Positions 1-9,341 of a stretch of 64,000 bases of DNA are shown one piece after another. The stretch covers positions 59,496,047 through 59,560,046 of the forward strand of contig OX123197.2 in NCBI GenBank assembly GCA_944739405.2. Reading direction: 5' to 3'. Position 1 is the first letter of the stretch. Every line of letters starts with the position of its first letter. This DNA comes from Euclidia mi. Taxonomy: Eukaryota > Arthropoda > Insecta > Lepidoptera > Erebidae. The position numbers and the translations under genes were made by a program. The notes under the pieces were generated by a model. That model was given only the letters and a program-made list of their open reading frames with translations. It made no database searches and was not told the origin of the DNA.

Positions 1-558
1 AATCTTCATCCCTGTCTCTACTAATTTAATAAAGCTGAAAATTTGTTTGTTTGGTTGAATGCGCTAATCTCAGGAACTACTTGTCCGATTTGAATGATTA
101 TTTTTATCTTGGATAGTCTATGTTCCTAAAGCCTAGGTTATATAACATACGCTAAAAGCCTCAGAAGCGGAGCATTAGCCATAAATAAAGCGGGTGTTAC
201 TGCGGCCTCAGATAGTTCATTTATATTAAGAAGAGTCATCTTTACTAATCAATAATCTTTTAAAAAGAAACTTATGTTGTCGGTTTCTTTGTAACAATAT
301 TTATATGTAATTGTTACTGCCGACATCACTGACAAACGCACACTATAGAAAACTGCCACACCAAATATTGGCAAAACTTCCGTCAGGATACGCAGATACA
401 ATAGAATTATACCACTTGCTTCTATCCTTAGCAACTACACGCGTTTCCTCTACATTCATTACTCTTTTCATACAAGCTCGCTGGTACCGTTCAATTTGAG
501 AAAATAGCAATAAAAACTCTAGTCAGAAACATGTCATGTATGTATAATATATAATACA

Positions 559-817
559 CGTAAGATTCATTGAATCGTGCGAGAATGAATAGAAATGTCG
601 GTAGGGGAGGCCCTAGGCGGATGTACGCCGCGCCGTCCAAATAGGTGACGTACTGAAAAAGGGCCAAATTAAAAGTACCCATAATCGACGCGCATGCATG
701 ATGAGGTTAATGACTATCGAGGAAGCGAAAGAGGTATGTTTGAACCGAAGCATGTGGCGTTCCATAGTCTCTGCCTACCCCAATGGGAGACAGGCGTGAC
801 GATATATATAGATAGAT
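559..817 (+). mobile_element. RTE-like non-LTR retrotransposon, 3' end fragment
   Basis: About 260 bases are present here and missing at the matching place in copy 2 (near 35297), so this is an insertion. On the plus strand it encodes the last residues of a reverse transcriptase ORF: about 590-799 reads GRG..PRR, then after one frameshift near 635 a stretch containing NRRACM and WRSIVSAYP, ending at TGA 797-799. The same tail is coded at 1957-2259. The C-terminal motif is typical of RTE-like insect retroposons; clade assignment is inference. The target duplication is not clear. Confidence 0.7.
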
Positions 818-1190
818 CACTTTGTCTTAAATTTTCATACGTAACTTTGGATATTATGATACGCCGTGAAATGTTGAATAAGAGAACACAAATTAATTAA
901 CATTGTGACGCTACAACTCAGCAATTAGTTAATACTGTATTTCACAAAATAATTATAAATTCTCTTTCGGCGTTAATTACGTACATAATATTCGTATTAA
1001 TTTATTTGCATAATTTGTTTCTGTGTAGTCGTTTAATGTTAAGTGTTTTTCTTTATGTGGTGGTATGCAAATCAAGTCCTCATTGATATTAAGCGTTGTC
1101 AGTAAATTTGTCAGGCTTGGTCCAAAAAAACTGGTCATCCTCATAGCGTTATCTCTTTCTCTTTGAAAAAGATAACTTCCGCACTAGGAC

Positions 1191-1371
1191 TAAATCCTGT
1201 GTCGCGGGGGACTTTACAAACATGAAACTAACAGAAACAATAAACACCCAGACTTGAAACAACAATTTATGAATCACACAATGTTGTCTCGTATGGGGAT
1301 CGAACCCGCAACAATCGGCATAGTGTCAAGCGGCGAGACAGCTGCTTAAACCACTACGCCAACCGTACATT
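1191..1371 (-). mobile_element. tRNA-derived SINE (family B)
   Basis: Read on the minus strand this begins with a tRNA-like head, box A 'ggttggcgtagtgg' and box B 'gggttcgatcccc', followed by a body ending near 'gtcccccgcgacacagga'. Related copies lie at 45523-45627, 46591-46772 and 57161-57331. It is a pseudo-tRNA head of a SINE, not a tRNA gene: the cloverleaf stems are not maintained and a repetitive body follows. Confidence 0.75.
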
Positions 1372-1765
1372 CAAAGTATCCCAGTTACAATCCGGGGTCT
1401 GCTTACTTGTCTAACCGGCGGAGCGATTCAGAATCGTTCGATATCTCATTTGACATTCGATTCCGTTAATTGTCAAACGTCCTACCTTATTTATTGTCAA
1501 AACTATCGCATTTTCTATCAATTTTATGCATTCAGTATGAAGTAAATTAATAAATAAACCGAATTCAATGAATATTTGTTCAAAATATTTCTGATAGGCG
1601 GCTAAAAGACGAGGACAACAATTTGACATATCGTACGATTACTTGTCGTGACATTCTGAATCGGCCTGCGGATTTGACTGAATATTAGCTTTTCTACAGA
1701 GCGACTACCTGTCTGACCACCGCAAACCAAAGAGATAGCGATATTCCATCCTATAGAATTCGGTT
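1372..1765 (-). repeat. SINE-like repeat (family D), split by a MITE
   Basis: The minus strand carries the family D signature: 'ggaatatcgctatc', a gap, 'gactgaat' and 'gtaagcagaccccggatt'. Other copies are at 11872-12095 (minus), 45640-45765 (minus), 50296-50486 (plus) and 62488-62660 (plus). In this copy the unit is interrupted by the MITE at 1418-1670; copy 2 at 45640 is uninterrupted. The family is a frequent short lepidopteran repeat; its autonomous partner is unknown to me. Confidence 0.6.
1418..1670. mobile_element. MITE with imperfect inverted ends
   Basis: About 253 bases are absent from the paralogous site near 45670, where the flanks 'ctaaccg' and 'gatttgac' are directly joined. 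The ends form an imperfect inverted repeat: left 'cggagcgattcagaatc', and right read in reverse 'caggccgattcagaatg'. The target duplication looks like only 2-3 bases (cg or cgg). There is no coding capacity. Superfamily undetermined; the short duplication fits several DNA transposon groups. Confidence 0.65.
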
Positions 1766-1945
1766 CGTGTATTGTGTGATGCGTGTGTTGAAATAAGGAT
1801 TTGTTTGTTTCGCACTTTGCATCTCACTATGAAAACATCAAGGCTGCATCAGTCGCATTATCCCAGTAGTGGGAAAGTTTATGTTCAGAGCTGATATTGC
1901 GTAACAGCAGTTTGGTGTGATTATTATTCTTGTAATATTTTTACT

Positions 1946-2273
1946 AAGAAGATATAGTGACAAGCATCGAGAAAGGTTTGCTAAGATGGTTTGGGCACAT
2001 GGAGAGGATGGATGACGAAAGACTGACCAAGCAGATATATAAGGCAAGTGTGGAAGGGACAGGACGAAGGGGAAGACCTAGGCGGACGTTCTCTGACCAG
2101 ATTGGAGAAATCCTAAAAACAGGACAGGTGAGAAGTACCCTGAACAGAAGAGCATGCATGAGGAATCTGATGGGAGTGAATGAAGCAAGATAGATATGTC
2201 AGGATCGTTGCAAATGGCGTTCCGTAGTCTCTGCCTACCCCTCCGGGAAACAGGCGTGAGTCTATGTATGTAT
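1946..2273 (+). mobile_element. 5'-truncated RTE-like retrotransposon insertion
   Basis: The insertion is flanked by a perfect 13-bp duplication 'gtaatatttttac' at 1933-1945 and 2274-2286. The empty site is seen in the other repeat copy near 45936-45948. It encodes the C-terminal tail of a reverse transcriptase polyprotein (1957-2259): LRWFGHMERM near the start, GRPRRTF in the middle, NRRACM and WRSVVSAYP at the end. One in-frame TAG lies at 2191-2193 and the normal stop is TGA at 2257-2259. The 3' end is a short (tatg)n run, as expected for RTE-type elements. Only about the last 100 codons survive. Confidence 0.85.
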
Positions 2274-2285
2274 GTAATATTTTTA

Positions 2286-2515
2286 CGGCCTCCGTGGTCC
2301 AGTGAATAGCGTATGCGTCTGCTGATCAGGAAATCCCGGGTTCGATTCCCGGGTCGGGCAAAGTGTTACTGAGTTTTTCCGAATGCTCAGTAGTCTGAGT
2401 CTGGCAATGTAACCGTAACGGCAAAGGGCTCGCCCCCTATTACGTGGGAATTTCACATTCATTACGAAATGTGGGTGTAATATTACACCTCTGCCTACCC
2501 CTTTAGGGATAAAAA
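2286..2515 (+). mobile_element. tRNA-derived SINE (family A)
   Basis: The head shows RNA polymerase III promoter boxes: A near 'tggtccagtga' and B 'gggttcgattccc'. The body has 'gggctcgccccctattacgt' and ends in 'ctctgcctacccc...gggataaaaaa'. Copies are at 27556-27832 (minus), 45949-46185, 52596-52765 (minus, body only) and 59872-60122. Both copies of the composite repeat carry it, so it inserted before that repeat was duplicated. It is a SINE head rather than a functional tRNA gene. Confidence 0.8.
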
Positions 2516-3314
2516 AATAATATTTTTTATATTTTTCAGCGACTTGCTGCTACAATCCACCAACGTGCTTCGTGACCAAGCCGTCATGTTGCTACCCCAG
2601 GGCAGGATTCTAAGTCACCGCCATTTTGTATCTGCCTTCTAAATTAAAGCGTGTCTTTCAAAATGGCGCCCGGTACTGAATAAGAAATGAAAATTTGCTG
2701 TGCGTTAAAATGTCGTAATGTTCACGGTGCTACCTATACATTTATTATTTATGATAATGATTTGAGTAATAATATTCCCGTTAGTTGTATTGTAAGTAAC
2801 GTCATGTGAAGTATCAAGTTTAAAATTGTGAACGTTTAAGTAATAAATATAAGTGCTGTTTATTAATTGGTGCTTTTATTCTTTTATTCGCCCGAAATCC
2901 TAATTACTAAAGGAATACATCACAAGGTTGCTTGAACACATTCAAATCTGTTTATCTATTTTCAAGTTCGCTAGGACGATTTACCAATTCATTTATTCAA
3001 TATTCAGGCTGCATAGTCTAATGCCTATCATCCAAAGTAATTCTGAAATCTCGTACCCATTAAAATGTCACTAAACTGATGACGTAGATCGATCAGACTG
3101 AAACAGAGCGGTGCATAGGGAGTTAGAATATATGTAACAGTGTTCGAATAATGGACGGACATGATTGATGGATCATGGAGATACACATAGATGAGAAAAG
3201 CTATGTTCCAAAAGCGGCACTTTTATAATATTGTATGCAATTCCGAAAAAGATTGCTATCTGGATTGTAACTATACGCATATATGGTAAATCAAGCCTCA
3301 CAGGAGACACAGAT

Positions 3315-3746
3315 CAAAACAAATTTAAGTCAGGTAAGAGATGAAGAGAATAATGAGTGTAATATTTTTTTATTTTAGCTTCAATTTTGACACCCGTAGC
3401 TCACAATGTCTTTTTTGGATAAAATATTTTTTTATTTACTTTGTATAAAAAATACTTTTGAAACTGACTTTTGAAAGAATGAGGACAGGTGGTAAAGCCT
3501 CCAACCTACCCAGGTATCATCATCACAGAGTAAGTTTAAAATTGAAAAGACATAAAATCACGTTATTAATGGACGATCCCTTCGTTATTATTTTAAGTGA
3601 CAGTCGCCGCGATCGGCATCTTCCAGTGTGCGGTGTAAGAATTCGGACGCTGCATCTGGATGCTAAAAAGCGACTGAATCGCCGGTCGCCGATGCTAAAA
3701 GAAGCTAGTATGCGGAGGCCCTTAGTGAACTCACATGCAATTAATA
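3315..3746. other. Stretch without recognised gene
   Basis: AT-rich sequence. The open frame from 3458 uses low-complexity and repeat-like codons and matches no family I know. The piece around 3600-3720, with two near-identical 'gatgctaaaa' phrases, looks like part of another dispersed repeat. Confidence 0.4.
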
Positions 3747-4176
3747 ATTCAAATTCAAATTTTCAAATTCAAATTCAAATTATATTTATTTGTTAAACAC
3801 AGGTTTATGGTAAGATGTTACGAAATAACAGAAGTGCAGTGCTGTGTCCTGCCAATGTTGGCGTACAAATATTTACATGTAATAAACAAAAAAATAAAAA
3901 ATAATGAAATGCAAGAAGAACACAAATAACTAAAAATCTCTATAATAACTAACCTTAAACTAAACACATAATAGGATATCAATAATAAACAACAATTTTA
4001 CTGTTTAAATACTGTGGTTGAGGAAATCTGTAATGGAATAATAGCACTTTTCAGTCAATAATATTCGTATTTTTTTTCTAAAAAGGCTAATGTTTAATGT
4101 TTTTATTGTCTCCAGTAGTTTATTGAAGATTTTGGGCGCCAAACAAAACACACTTTTCCACATGAGCGCCGTGTTA
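3747..4176 (-). pseudogene. NLR-A non-LTR retrotransposon, 3' end (ORF2 tail and 3' UTR)
   Basis: On the minus strand 4136-4000 encodes the end of a Jockey/CR1-type reverse transcriptase ORF, with a KIFNKL.ETIKTLNISLF motif followed by a short hydrophilic tail. An A/T-rich 3' UTR runs to a terminal microsatellite of 'aatttg' units (3747-3782). The same tail is encoded on the plus strand at 33731-33905, at the end of the large NLR-A copy. The coding part is joined at 4177 to the end of a Harbinger-like element at exactly the same NLR-A position as in the copy at 33.7 kb. It is heavily truncated and cannot code for an enzyme. Confidence 0.7.
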
Positions 4177-4177
4177 A

Positions 4178-4310
4178 CTTTAAGCTATGTCCACATTGCG
4201 CGTTTTCATCTTCAATTTTCGTCTTCGTGTTTCTATTCAACTTTCTTTTGGCGCTTTCAATCATTGAATGCGTTAACGAACGCATTCAATGATTGAAAGC
4301 GCCAAACGAA
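4178..4310 (-). mobile_element. Terminal piece of a Harbinger-like element
   Basis: The sequence starting 'agctatgtccacattgcg' beside 'taa' is the reverse complement of the right end of the element at 32934-33727, and about 110 bases match 33620-33727. Only the end is present; the inner side runs into an inverted repeat (4247-4306). It sits in NLR-A sequence at the same base as the 33.7 kb copy, so both probably descend from one insertion. Confidence 0.65.
4247..4306. repeat. Perfect 28-bp inverted repeat (hairpin)
   Basis: Arms 4247-4274 and 4279-4306 are exact reverse complements, beginning 'tttggcgctttcaatcattg', separated by the 4-base loop 'aacg'. Pairing continues past one mismatch for a few more bases outward. 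It lies inside the Harbinger-like terminal piece and probably arose by an inverted duplication of that end. Confidence 0.85.
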
Positions 4311-4342
4311 AGTACGTACGAACTAATTATTAACCTGTCACA

Positions 4343-4889
4343 GTGTTGTGGTTTACGCGTCTGAACCTACTTCAAGAGGACGTGCTGACTGCCGTTGGCT
4401 CCTTCCAAAGCGGGTCTGCTGGTGGTCTCGACGGCTTAACACCCCAACACTTAAAAGATCTTGTGGGTTCAAGCGCTGAGGCGGCCGGGGACGCGCTTTT
4501 GGAGGAGCTAACGGCTCTAGTCAGCCTTATGCTCTCCGGCAATGTAAACGATGCCATCGTTGACGTTTTGTATGGCGCAAATCTATGCGCTTTACGAAAG
4601 CGAGACGATGGTATTCATCCCATTGCCGTTGGGTGTACGTACAGGCGTATGGCAGCCAAGATTTGCTGTCGAAACATTTTAACGGCATTATAACAACTCC
4701 ATGTTAGGCAGCAAATTACAACCACTACAACTTGGATTTGGCTCTAAGGGTGGCTGTGAGGCCGCCATACATGCCCTGTCAACGTACCTTGGCTGTAATG
4801 AGGGTGATGTTATCTTGAAGATTGGCTTAAAGAATGCTTTTAACTTAGTGAACAGGGACACCTTGTTGACGCAAGTTAAATTAGAAACC
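4343..4889 (+). pseudogene. Retroelement reverse transcriptase, N-terminal half (split copy 1)
   Basis: Two adjoining frames (4343-4693 and 4701-about 4889, one frameshift near 4695) encode the fingers and palm start of a reverse transcriptase. Visible are a GSAGGLDGLTPQHLKDL motif, a VDVLYGANLCAL stretch, a QLGFGSKGGCEAAIHA motif and, at the end, LKNAFNLVNRDTLL, the segment holding the first catalytic region in this family. The frame is lost right after QVKLETP. The next expected residues, ending FL*QCYRNPAK, appear at about 12375, so the two pieces are one gene interrupted by 7.5 kb. The 5' part of the element is missing. By its C-terminal half it belongs to elements with a C-terminal endonuclease-like domain rather than to the APE-type elements elsewhere in the window. 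Confidence 0.75.
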
Positions 4890-5280
4890 CCCCAAAGGAG
4901 AATGACCAAAACTGGGCTATTTTGTTTCACGTTTGCTTCTAAACCATTCATACGTGGAAAATCTTCTTTTATTTTATATAATTATATATATATATTAATT
5001 TGATGTTAAAGAAAAATGGGCATTTTTAGTTCTAAAATATAAGTATTTGCATTATTCGGCAATAAGTAACATCGCCATTCGCCATTTCGTAATTAAAACT
5101 CATTTTGCATATTTCGGCAAATGTTTACAGATTCTTGCAAACATCTTTAAATAGGAAAAAATGACAGGTATAGTACAAACAGTGTAGCTGAATGACAGTT
5201 CTAATAACCAAAATAACACCAAAACCTTTTGATATTTTGAAACAGGTGGTGAAATATTTTCTATAAATAATATTTATATC
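4890..5280. other. AT-rich stretch without gene
   Basis: The sequence between the broken reverse transcriptase and the MULE target duplication contains no recognisable coding region. It is part of the DNA that split the retroelement. Confidence 0.5.
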
Positions 5281-5288
5281 CTTTATGC

Positions 5289-5458
5289 CGCTTCAGAGCA
5301 TAATGACCAAAAAGCAAAATGAGCACTACAATCAAAATGTTCAATATGCAATATGTGCAGAACGCAAAATGTGCAAAACGCAAAATGTGCACCACAAGCA
5401 AAATGTGCAGAACGCAAAAAGAGCATCAAAGGCTTTAATCACACTGGCGTGTTTATTT
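5289..5458 (+). repeat. MULE left terminal inverted repeat
   Basis: Begins 'cgcttcagagcataatgacc' at the element edge and ends inside 'ggcgtgtttattt'. It is built largely of a short unit, 'caaaatgtgca' and variants, spaced about 10-15 bases apart, which could be repeated transposase-binding sites (inference). Confidence 0.92.
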
Positions 5459-5701
5459 CCCCAATGTTAAAGAAGTACTATTAGGGTCAATCCTAATTAA
5501 TATCTAACCTTAAACAATAAATCAAGAGAATAAAAATGAAACGGCAAAAGAAACATTCCATTAGGTAGGCTAAATTAAACACATATTATTTTATTCTCTA
5601 TGGATTAACTCATAGTAACGAATCAACTTAAAACTTTGGATTAAACTTAATTACCTTATTAGTAACTTAACTTACTTGGCCTCTTGCCTTGGTTCTAAAA
5701 T

Positions 5702-6775
5702 TTACAACACAAGTCTAGTATAAATCATTTGAAGTAAAAACTCAGATGTTGTTATTTCATTATTGATAAGCTTTCGTAATTTATCTTTATATTTCTTGTC
5801 AAACAAGATGTCACGTCTTCTACGATTTCTCCTTGCTGGTTCAAATAAACTTATATTAATTTTGCCATCGCTGATGCCAGCTTCCTTGCGCAATTTATGT
5901 AAAAAAAATAACAAACTGATTTTTTTCGGGATTTTTACCTGTAGCCGTCGATGCCAGCCTTCGATAGCGTTTGTTGTCCGATGTCTTTGATAGGCACAAC
6001 TTAGTACTTCAGCGTGTTGAGGATACCATGTTTTTGCAAAATATTTTTTAAAAGCCCTCATGTTATTTGTGTTTGGTGCGGATTCTGTGATTTCAAGCCA
6101 TGCCTCTGGAATCTTATTTGGTGGTAATAAAGGTAGTATCACAGTTTTTCGGACTACCATTCGTTCAGCACTAGTTTTTCCATGAAGAGATTTCGCTTTT
6201 TTGAAAACTGCAGCGTTAAAATGGTGGTAACATCCACTCAAAGCACCATTCGGAAAAACTTGATGATATGCATTTATTTGCGCTACTTCATAATCACACT
6301 TGAAAGTTTTTAAATCGATACCAAGTTTTTTAATCAAGTCAAATAAACGCACATAGCTAGATTGTTTTTTGTCGGACATCAAGGCAAATATAACCGGTAC
6401 AACGTTAGTGGAATTTTCATCAGAATTCAAATCCATATGAATTGTATATAGCTGATAGTATGGCTTGGGAACGCACTTGAACGTGGCATCCCCGAAATAA
6501 AATATTGAACTTGCTGATTTCATCGCACGTCGTGCTACCTTTGTTGCGAAAACTAAAATCTTATTAGTACCATCATCGTCGCTAATAAGAAAATTGGCTG
6601 ACAATGCTTTTGGTATATAAACCTCATCGATTGTATTGAAGGACAGTTTTTTGGCTACCAAAAATCTTTTTACTGTTCTGAGTAGCGTGTCTTTTTTTGA
6701 CGAAAAATTAGGTATCACATGTCGATCATCACAGTTTTGAAAACATGAGAAATTCTTTTCAAATATTTCATGCAT
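5702..6775 (-). pseudogene. MULE transposase (catalytic part, downstream of a nonsense codon)
   Basis: The 357-residue frame is the DDE transposase of the MULE; it would cut and join the element ends in the nucleus. Visible catalytic landmarks: first Asp in FGDATFK, second Asp in KCDYEVAQ followed by CYHHFN (the Cys-x-x-His typical of MULE transposases), and the Glu in TNAIEGWH. The frame is continuous, in the same phase, with the FLYWCH-domain frame upstream (7054-6785). Only a TAG at 6784-6782 and a GlySer pair separate the FLYWCH part from the Met at 6775. The original protein was therefore about 450 residues. Whether readthrough or reinitiation at this Met yields anything is unknown. The C-terminus after ARRNRRRR is basic. 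Confidence 0.88.
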
Positions 6776-6781
6776 CGATCC

Positions 6782-7054
6782 CTAGGTGTCACAAAGTTCT
6801 TTTTTAGTCTTGTTCATCATTGTAAAACATTCATTTTCTAGTGGAATGTGTTGACAAGTATGTTCCGACTGTCGTAAAATATTACTTACAGTTTTGTCTG
6901 TAGTAATCGACGCGTAGCAGGATGGCCGCTTAACACATCGCCATAATATGGTTCGATTTTTATTCGTACACGTACTCTTATTATAACGGTAACCACCATA
7001 TAATAAAGATGGTTTACCTTTTTGATTTTTTTCTATAATTATCAATTCATCCAT
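6782..7054 (-). pseudogene. MULE transposase N-terminal FLYWCH zinc finger part
   Basis: A 90-codon frame beginning MDELIIIEKNQKGKPSLLY. A FLYWCH-type zinc finger covers about residues 15-70: aromatic YRYNKS, then LWRCV, PSCYAS and finally HTCQH supply the Cys2His2 set. This domain binds DNA in related proteins and precedes the MULE transposase in Phantom elements (established knowledge). It ends in TAG at 6784-6782, in frame with the catalytic part. The nonsense codon looks recent because both flanking parts are otherwise open. The start Met lies about 160 bases inside the right inverted repeat. Confidence 0.85.
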
Positions 7055-7215
7055 TAGTGAACAATTGTATTAGTAAAAAATTGAGAAAATTTTGATACAA
7101 AACATTGACACTGACAATAAAATACAATAATAATTATTTTATTGACACAAAGTCTCAAGTGCCAGTACTATACAGTGAGATCTAAAGTTTGCCATCAAGG
7201 TTGCATATAAAATAT

Positions 7216-7385
7216 AAATAAACACGCCAGTGTGATTAAAGCCTTTGATGCTCTTTTTGCGTTCTGCACATTTTGCTTGTGGTGCACATTTTGCGTTTTG
7301 CACATTTTGCGTTCTGAACATATTGCATATTGAACATTTTGATTGTAGTGCTCATTTTGCTTTTTGGTCATTATGCTCTGAAGCG
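7216..7385 (-). repeat. MULE right terminal inverted repeat
   Basis: Reverse complement of 5289-5458 over 170 bases with about one difference ('gttc' against 'gtgc' in the middle). The outer end 'ctctgaagcg' abuts the target duplication 'ctttatgc'. Its inner edge is the likely promoter side of the transposase gene. Confidence 0.92.
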
Positions 7386-7518
7386 CTTTATGCAACATAT
7401 TACTTACGAAGTAATATTTTGTATTTATCTAAAATATGGGAACATATTTTTATGACACTGGCATCCATAATGTCTAACGTCAGTTATCTTGACATGTAAA
7501 TAGTCAATTTGCTTTTCT

Positions 7519-9333
7519 CAAAGAGATTGGATAATATACATAGAGGTAGTCCTAGTACTACCAAATTGAACACAGTCAACTGACGTGTAAGATACAATTT
7601 AGACAATTTATGGCATCAAATTATATAACCCCAGTGATTTTTCTTTTATAACAGTTCTATCATGATTTTGAATTTAGCCGTATAATATTTATATCGACTT
7701 TTCAAGTGTTGTAAAAAATCTTATCGATATGTCTATCCACCGTATATTTTTACCTCTTTATTTTTTAGATTATATGTGCACGTGATAAAGATTTATAAAA
7801 TAAGTGGATTGCTGCAGTATATCGTGGAGAAAATTGGGTGCCTAGAAAGCACCATAGAATTTGTTCCAAGCATTTTACTGCGGAATGTTTTTATAGTAAT
7901 GACAGATGGCTCCTCCCTTCTAAACATATCAGTGTGAGTGTTTAAATAATAACTTGCTAATAATTAAACGATTAGCAACAGTAGTGAATTCCGAAGCTTG
8001 TTAGAATCCATCATATTACAAAAAAAATTAATGCACCTATAGAAAAAATCTGATCTTTCTTTACAAAGACAGTAATAATTAAAGGACAGTAATTTGAAGG
8101 TTTGATAAGAACTGTCTGCTTTCATAGTCACGACTACTGAGTGGTTATGCATCAAAATAAGGGAAACTTCATTTGAAAGAAATTTTGTTAAATGTCATCT
8201 ACCCAGAGACCAAAACTTGGTTGTTCTTGTTCGACTAGTGGACTAATAATGTGCCGATCCCAAGATAAAATCGAAGGGGTCTAGCCACAATTTTTTTCTC
8301 TCTAAATATTCTGTGTCACATGTATGATCGAAAAGTGTCGGATCCCGCACATACATTTTTTACATATAGATTTGTATTACCTACACTATGTAATGAGAAA
8401 ATTTCAATAAAACAAACCTTTGGGCACTATTAAAGGTTTTGGTCTAATTTATCTATTTTAAGTTAATTTTTATGTTTTTTGCTTGTTAAAATCCATGTCG
8501 ACTATGTCCTATCCTTGTAAAGAATTAATTTGGATATGCCATTCTCAGTTATCATAATGCTTAAGCTATGAGTTTTGCTTTTTTCTTAATTATTTGCTTT
8601 CTCTAATAAAAATATGTTATTTGGGGGTGATGATTTATTTATTTAATATTTATTAATCCCACTTACAGCTATCATTACAGCTGAAATACTAACCATAAAT
8701 AAGTATAAATAAACATTTATGCCGAGGGTGTCGTATGAGGCGACTAAGAGAAACACAAGAGAAGGAAATCTCAAAATAAAACCCTATACGAATACGTCTG
8801 GCTAGTGTGGTATAATAGTAGGCCAAACCTCCACCATGGAAGGTTTAAAACCAGCAGTGGACTGGAAAAGGCAGTTGATGCGTAAAGAAAAATACCATGA
8901 AAATTAGAAAATAATGCCTCGAAAGATTATGTGCTACTGGGTACCCATTTGAAACAAAAATATATAAGTTCAGTTTAAAAATGCAAGTTTGTGTAATAAT
9001 TATTTAAAAACTGTCCATCAACTAGCGTTCTGACTGCTGTGGACACAAGGTTACGGAATTTTAAATGTATAACATATAAATAATATACTTTACAAGTCCG
9101 TTTGATTTTGAACCTATATTGAAACTTTAATCGATATCGATAGCGGATTTGCTCAGTCACTATTAAATTAAAATGTTACGATATTTGTGGTCAAATTGTC
9201 TTTAGCCCTAACTGACAAACATAGTGCCATCTTCTTCTGGCAACTCTAATTTATCATATGAGTGAAGAGTGTTGCTATATTCAATTTGTTCTTAAAATTA
9301 TCGTTCCTTCCATGCTTCAGTTATTCTTCTGTG
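7519..9333 (+). mobile_element. P-like (THAP-bearing) element, copy 1
   Basis: An 1815-bp unit repeated at 29556-31370 with the same length and high identity. It has a perfect 8-bp flanking duplication 'gcttttct' (7511-7518 and 9334-9341) and begins 'caaagagattgg' and ends 'ttattcttctgtg', so its outer bases are CA...TG. The 8-bp duplication, CA/TG ends and THAP-coding remnant agree with the P superfamily. Terminal inverted repeats are weak or absent by eye. No transposase catalytic domain was found, so it is non-autonomous. About 8640-8890 carries a retroposon-tail-like segment ('gtcgtatgaggcgactaaga', 'ccagcagtggactgg') shared with copy 2. Confidence 0.75.
7802..7945 (+). pseudogene. THAP zinc-finger remnant
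   Basis: A 48-codon stretch reads KWIAAVYRGENWVPRKHHRI, then CSKHFTAECF and a tail ending at TAA 7943-7945. It matches the second half of a THAP domain: the invariant Trp, the Cys-x-x-His pair (ICSKHF) and a following aromatic. The first half with the CxxC pair is not visible upstream (an in-frame stop precedes it), so it may be a separate exon or lost. THAP domains are the DNA-binding part of P-element transposases. The copy at 29840 has an extra TAG in place of the Trp codon of ENWVP. Confidence 0.7.
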
Positions 9334-9341
9334 GCTTTTCT

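Larger units (their letters stand above)
1..3314 (+). repeat. Composite dispersed repeat, copy 1
   Basis: This stretch is matched nearly base for base, in the same order, by the two-part stretch 34493-35393 plus 45357-47212. Both begin with 'aatcttcatccctgtctcta' and both end near 'ggagacacagatc'. It contains SINE-like modules, two RTE-like 3' ends and a MITE, several absent from the other copy. The start coincides with the window edge, so it may extend further left. The family is not recognised by name; its opening ('tttgtttgtttggttgaa...gcgctaatct') is a common lepidopteran dispersed repeat (established knowledge, from memory). Confidence 0.85.
5289..7385 (-). mobile_element. Complete MULE (Phantom-like) DNA transposon
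   Basis: A 2097-bp element bounded by 170-bp terminal inverted repeats (5289-5458 and 7216-7385) that differ at about one position, and by a perfect 8-bp target duplication 'ctttatgc' (5281-5288 and 7386-7393). The single gene runs on the minus strand. Long inverted repeats, 8-bp duplication, a FLYWCH zinc finger and a MULE transposase fit the Phantom group of Mutator-like elements. Near-identical ends imply a recent insertion. One nonsense codon in the transposase is the only visible damage. Confidence 0.93.

Noticed and set aside
2290..2365. tRNA gene at the head of the SINE
   Set aside because: Has A and B boxes but not the full cloverleaf, and is joined to a body repeated at four other places; it is a SINE head. 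The same reasoning applies to 59872, 45949, 27832, 57161 and 1371.
3458..3796. 112-codon gene
   Set aside because: Low-complexity, ends in the 'caaatt' microsatellite of a retroposon tail, no family resemblance.
5300..5450. CRISPR-like array
   Set aside because: The short spaced units lie inside MULE inverted repeats, are too short and irregular, and the context is eukaryotic.
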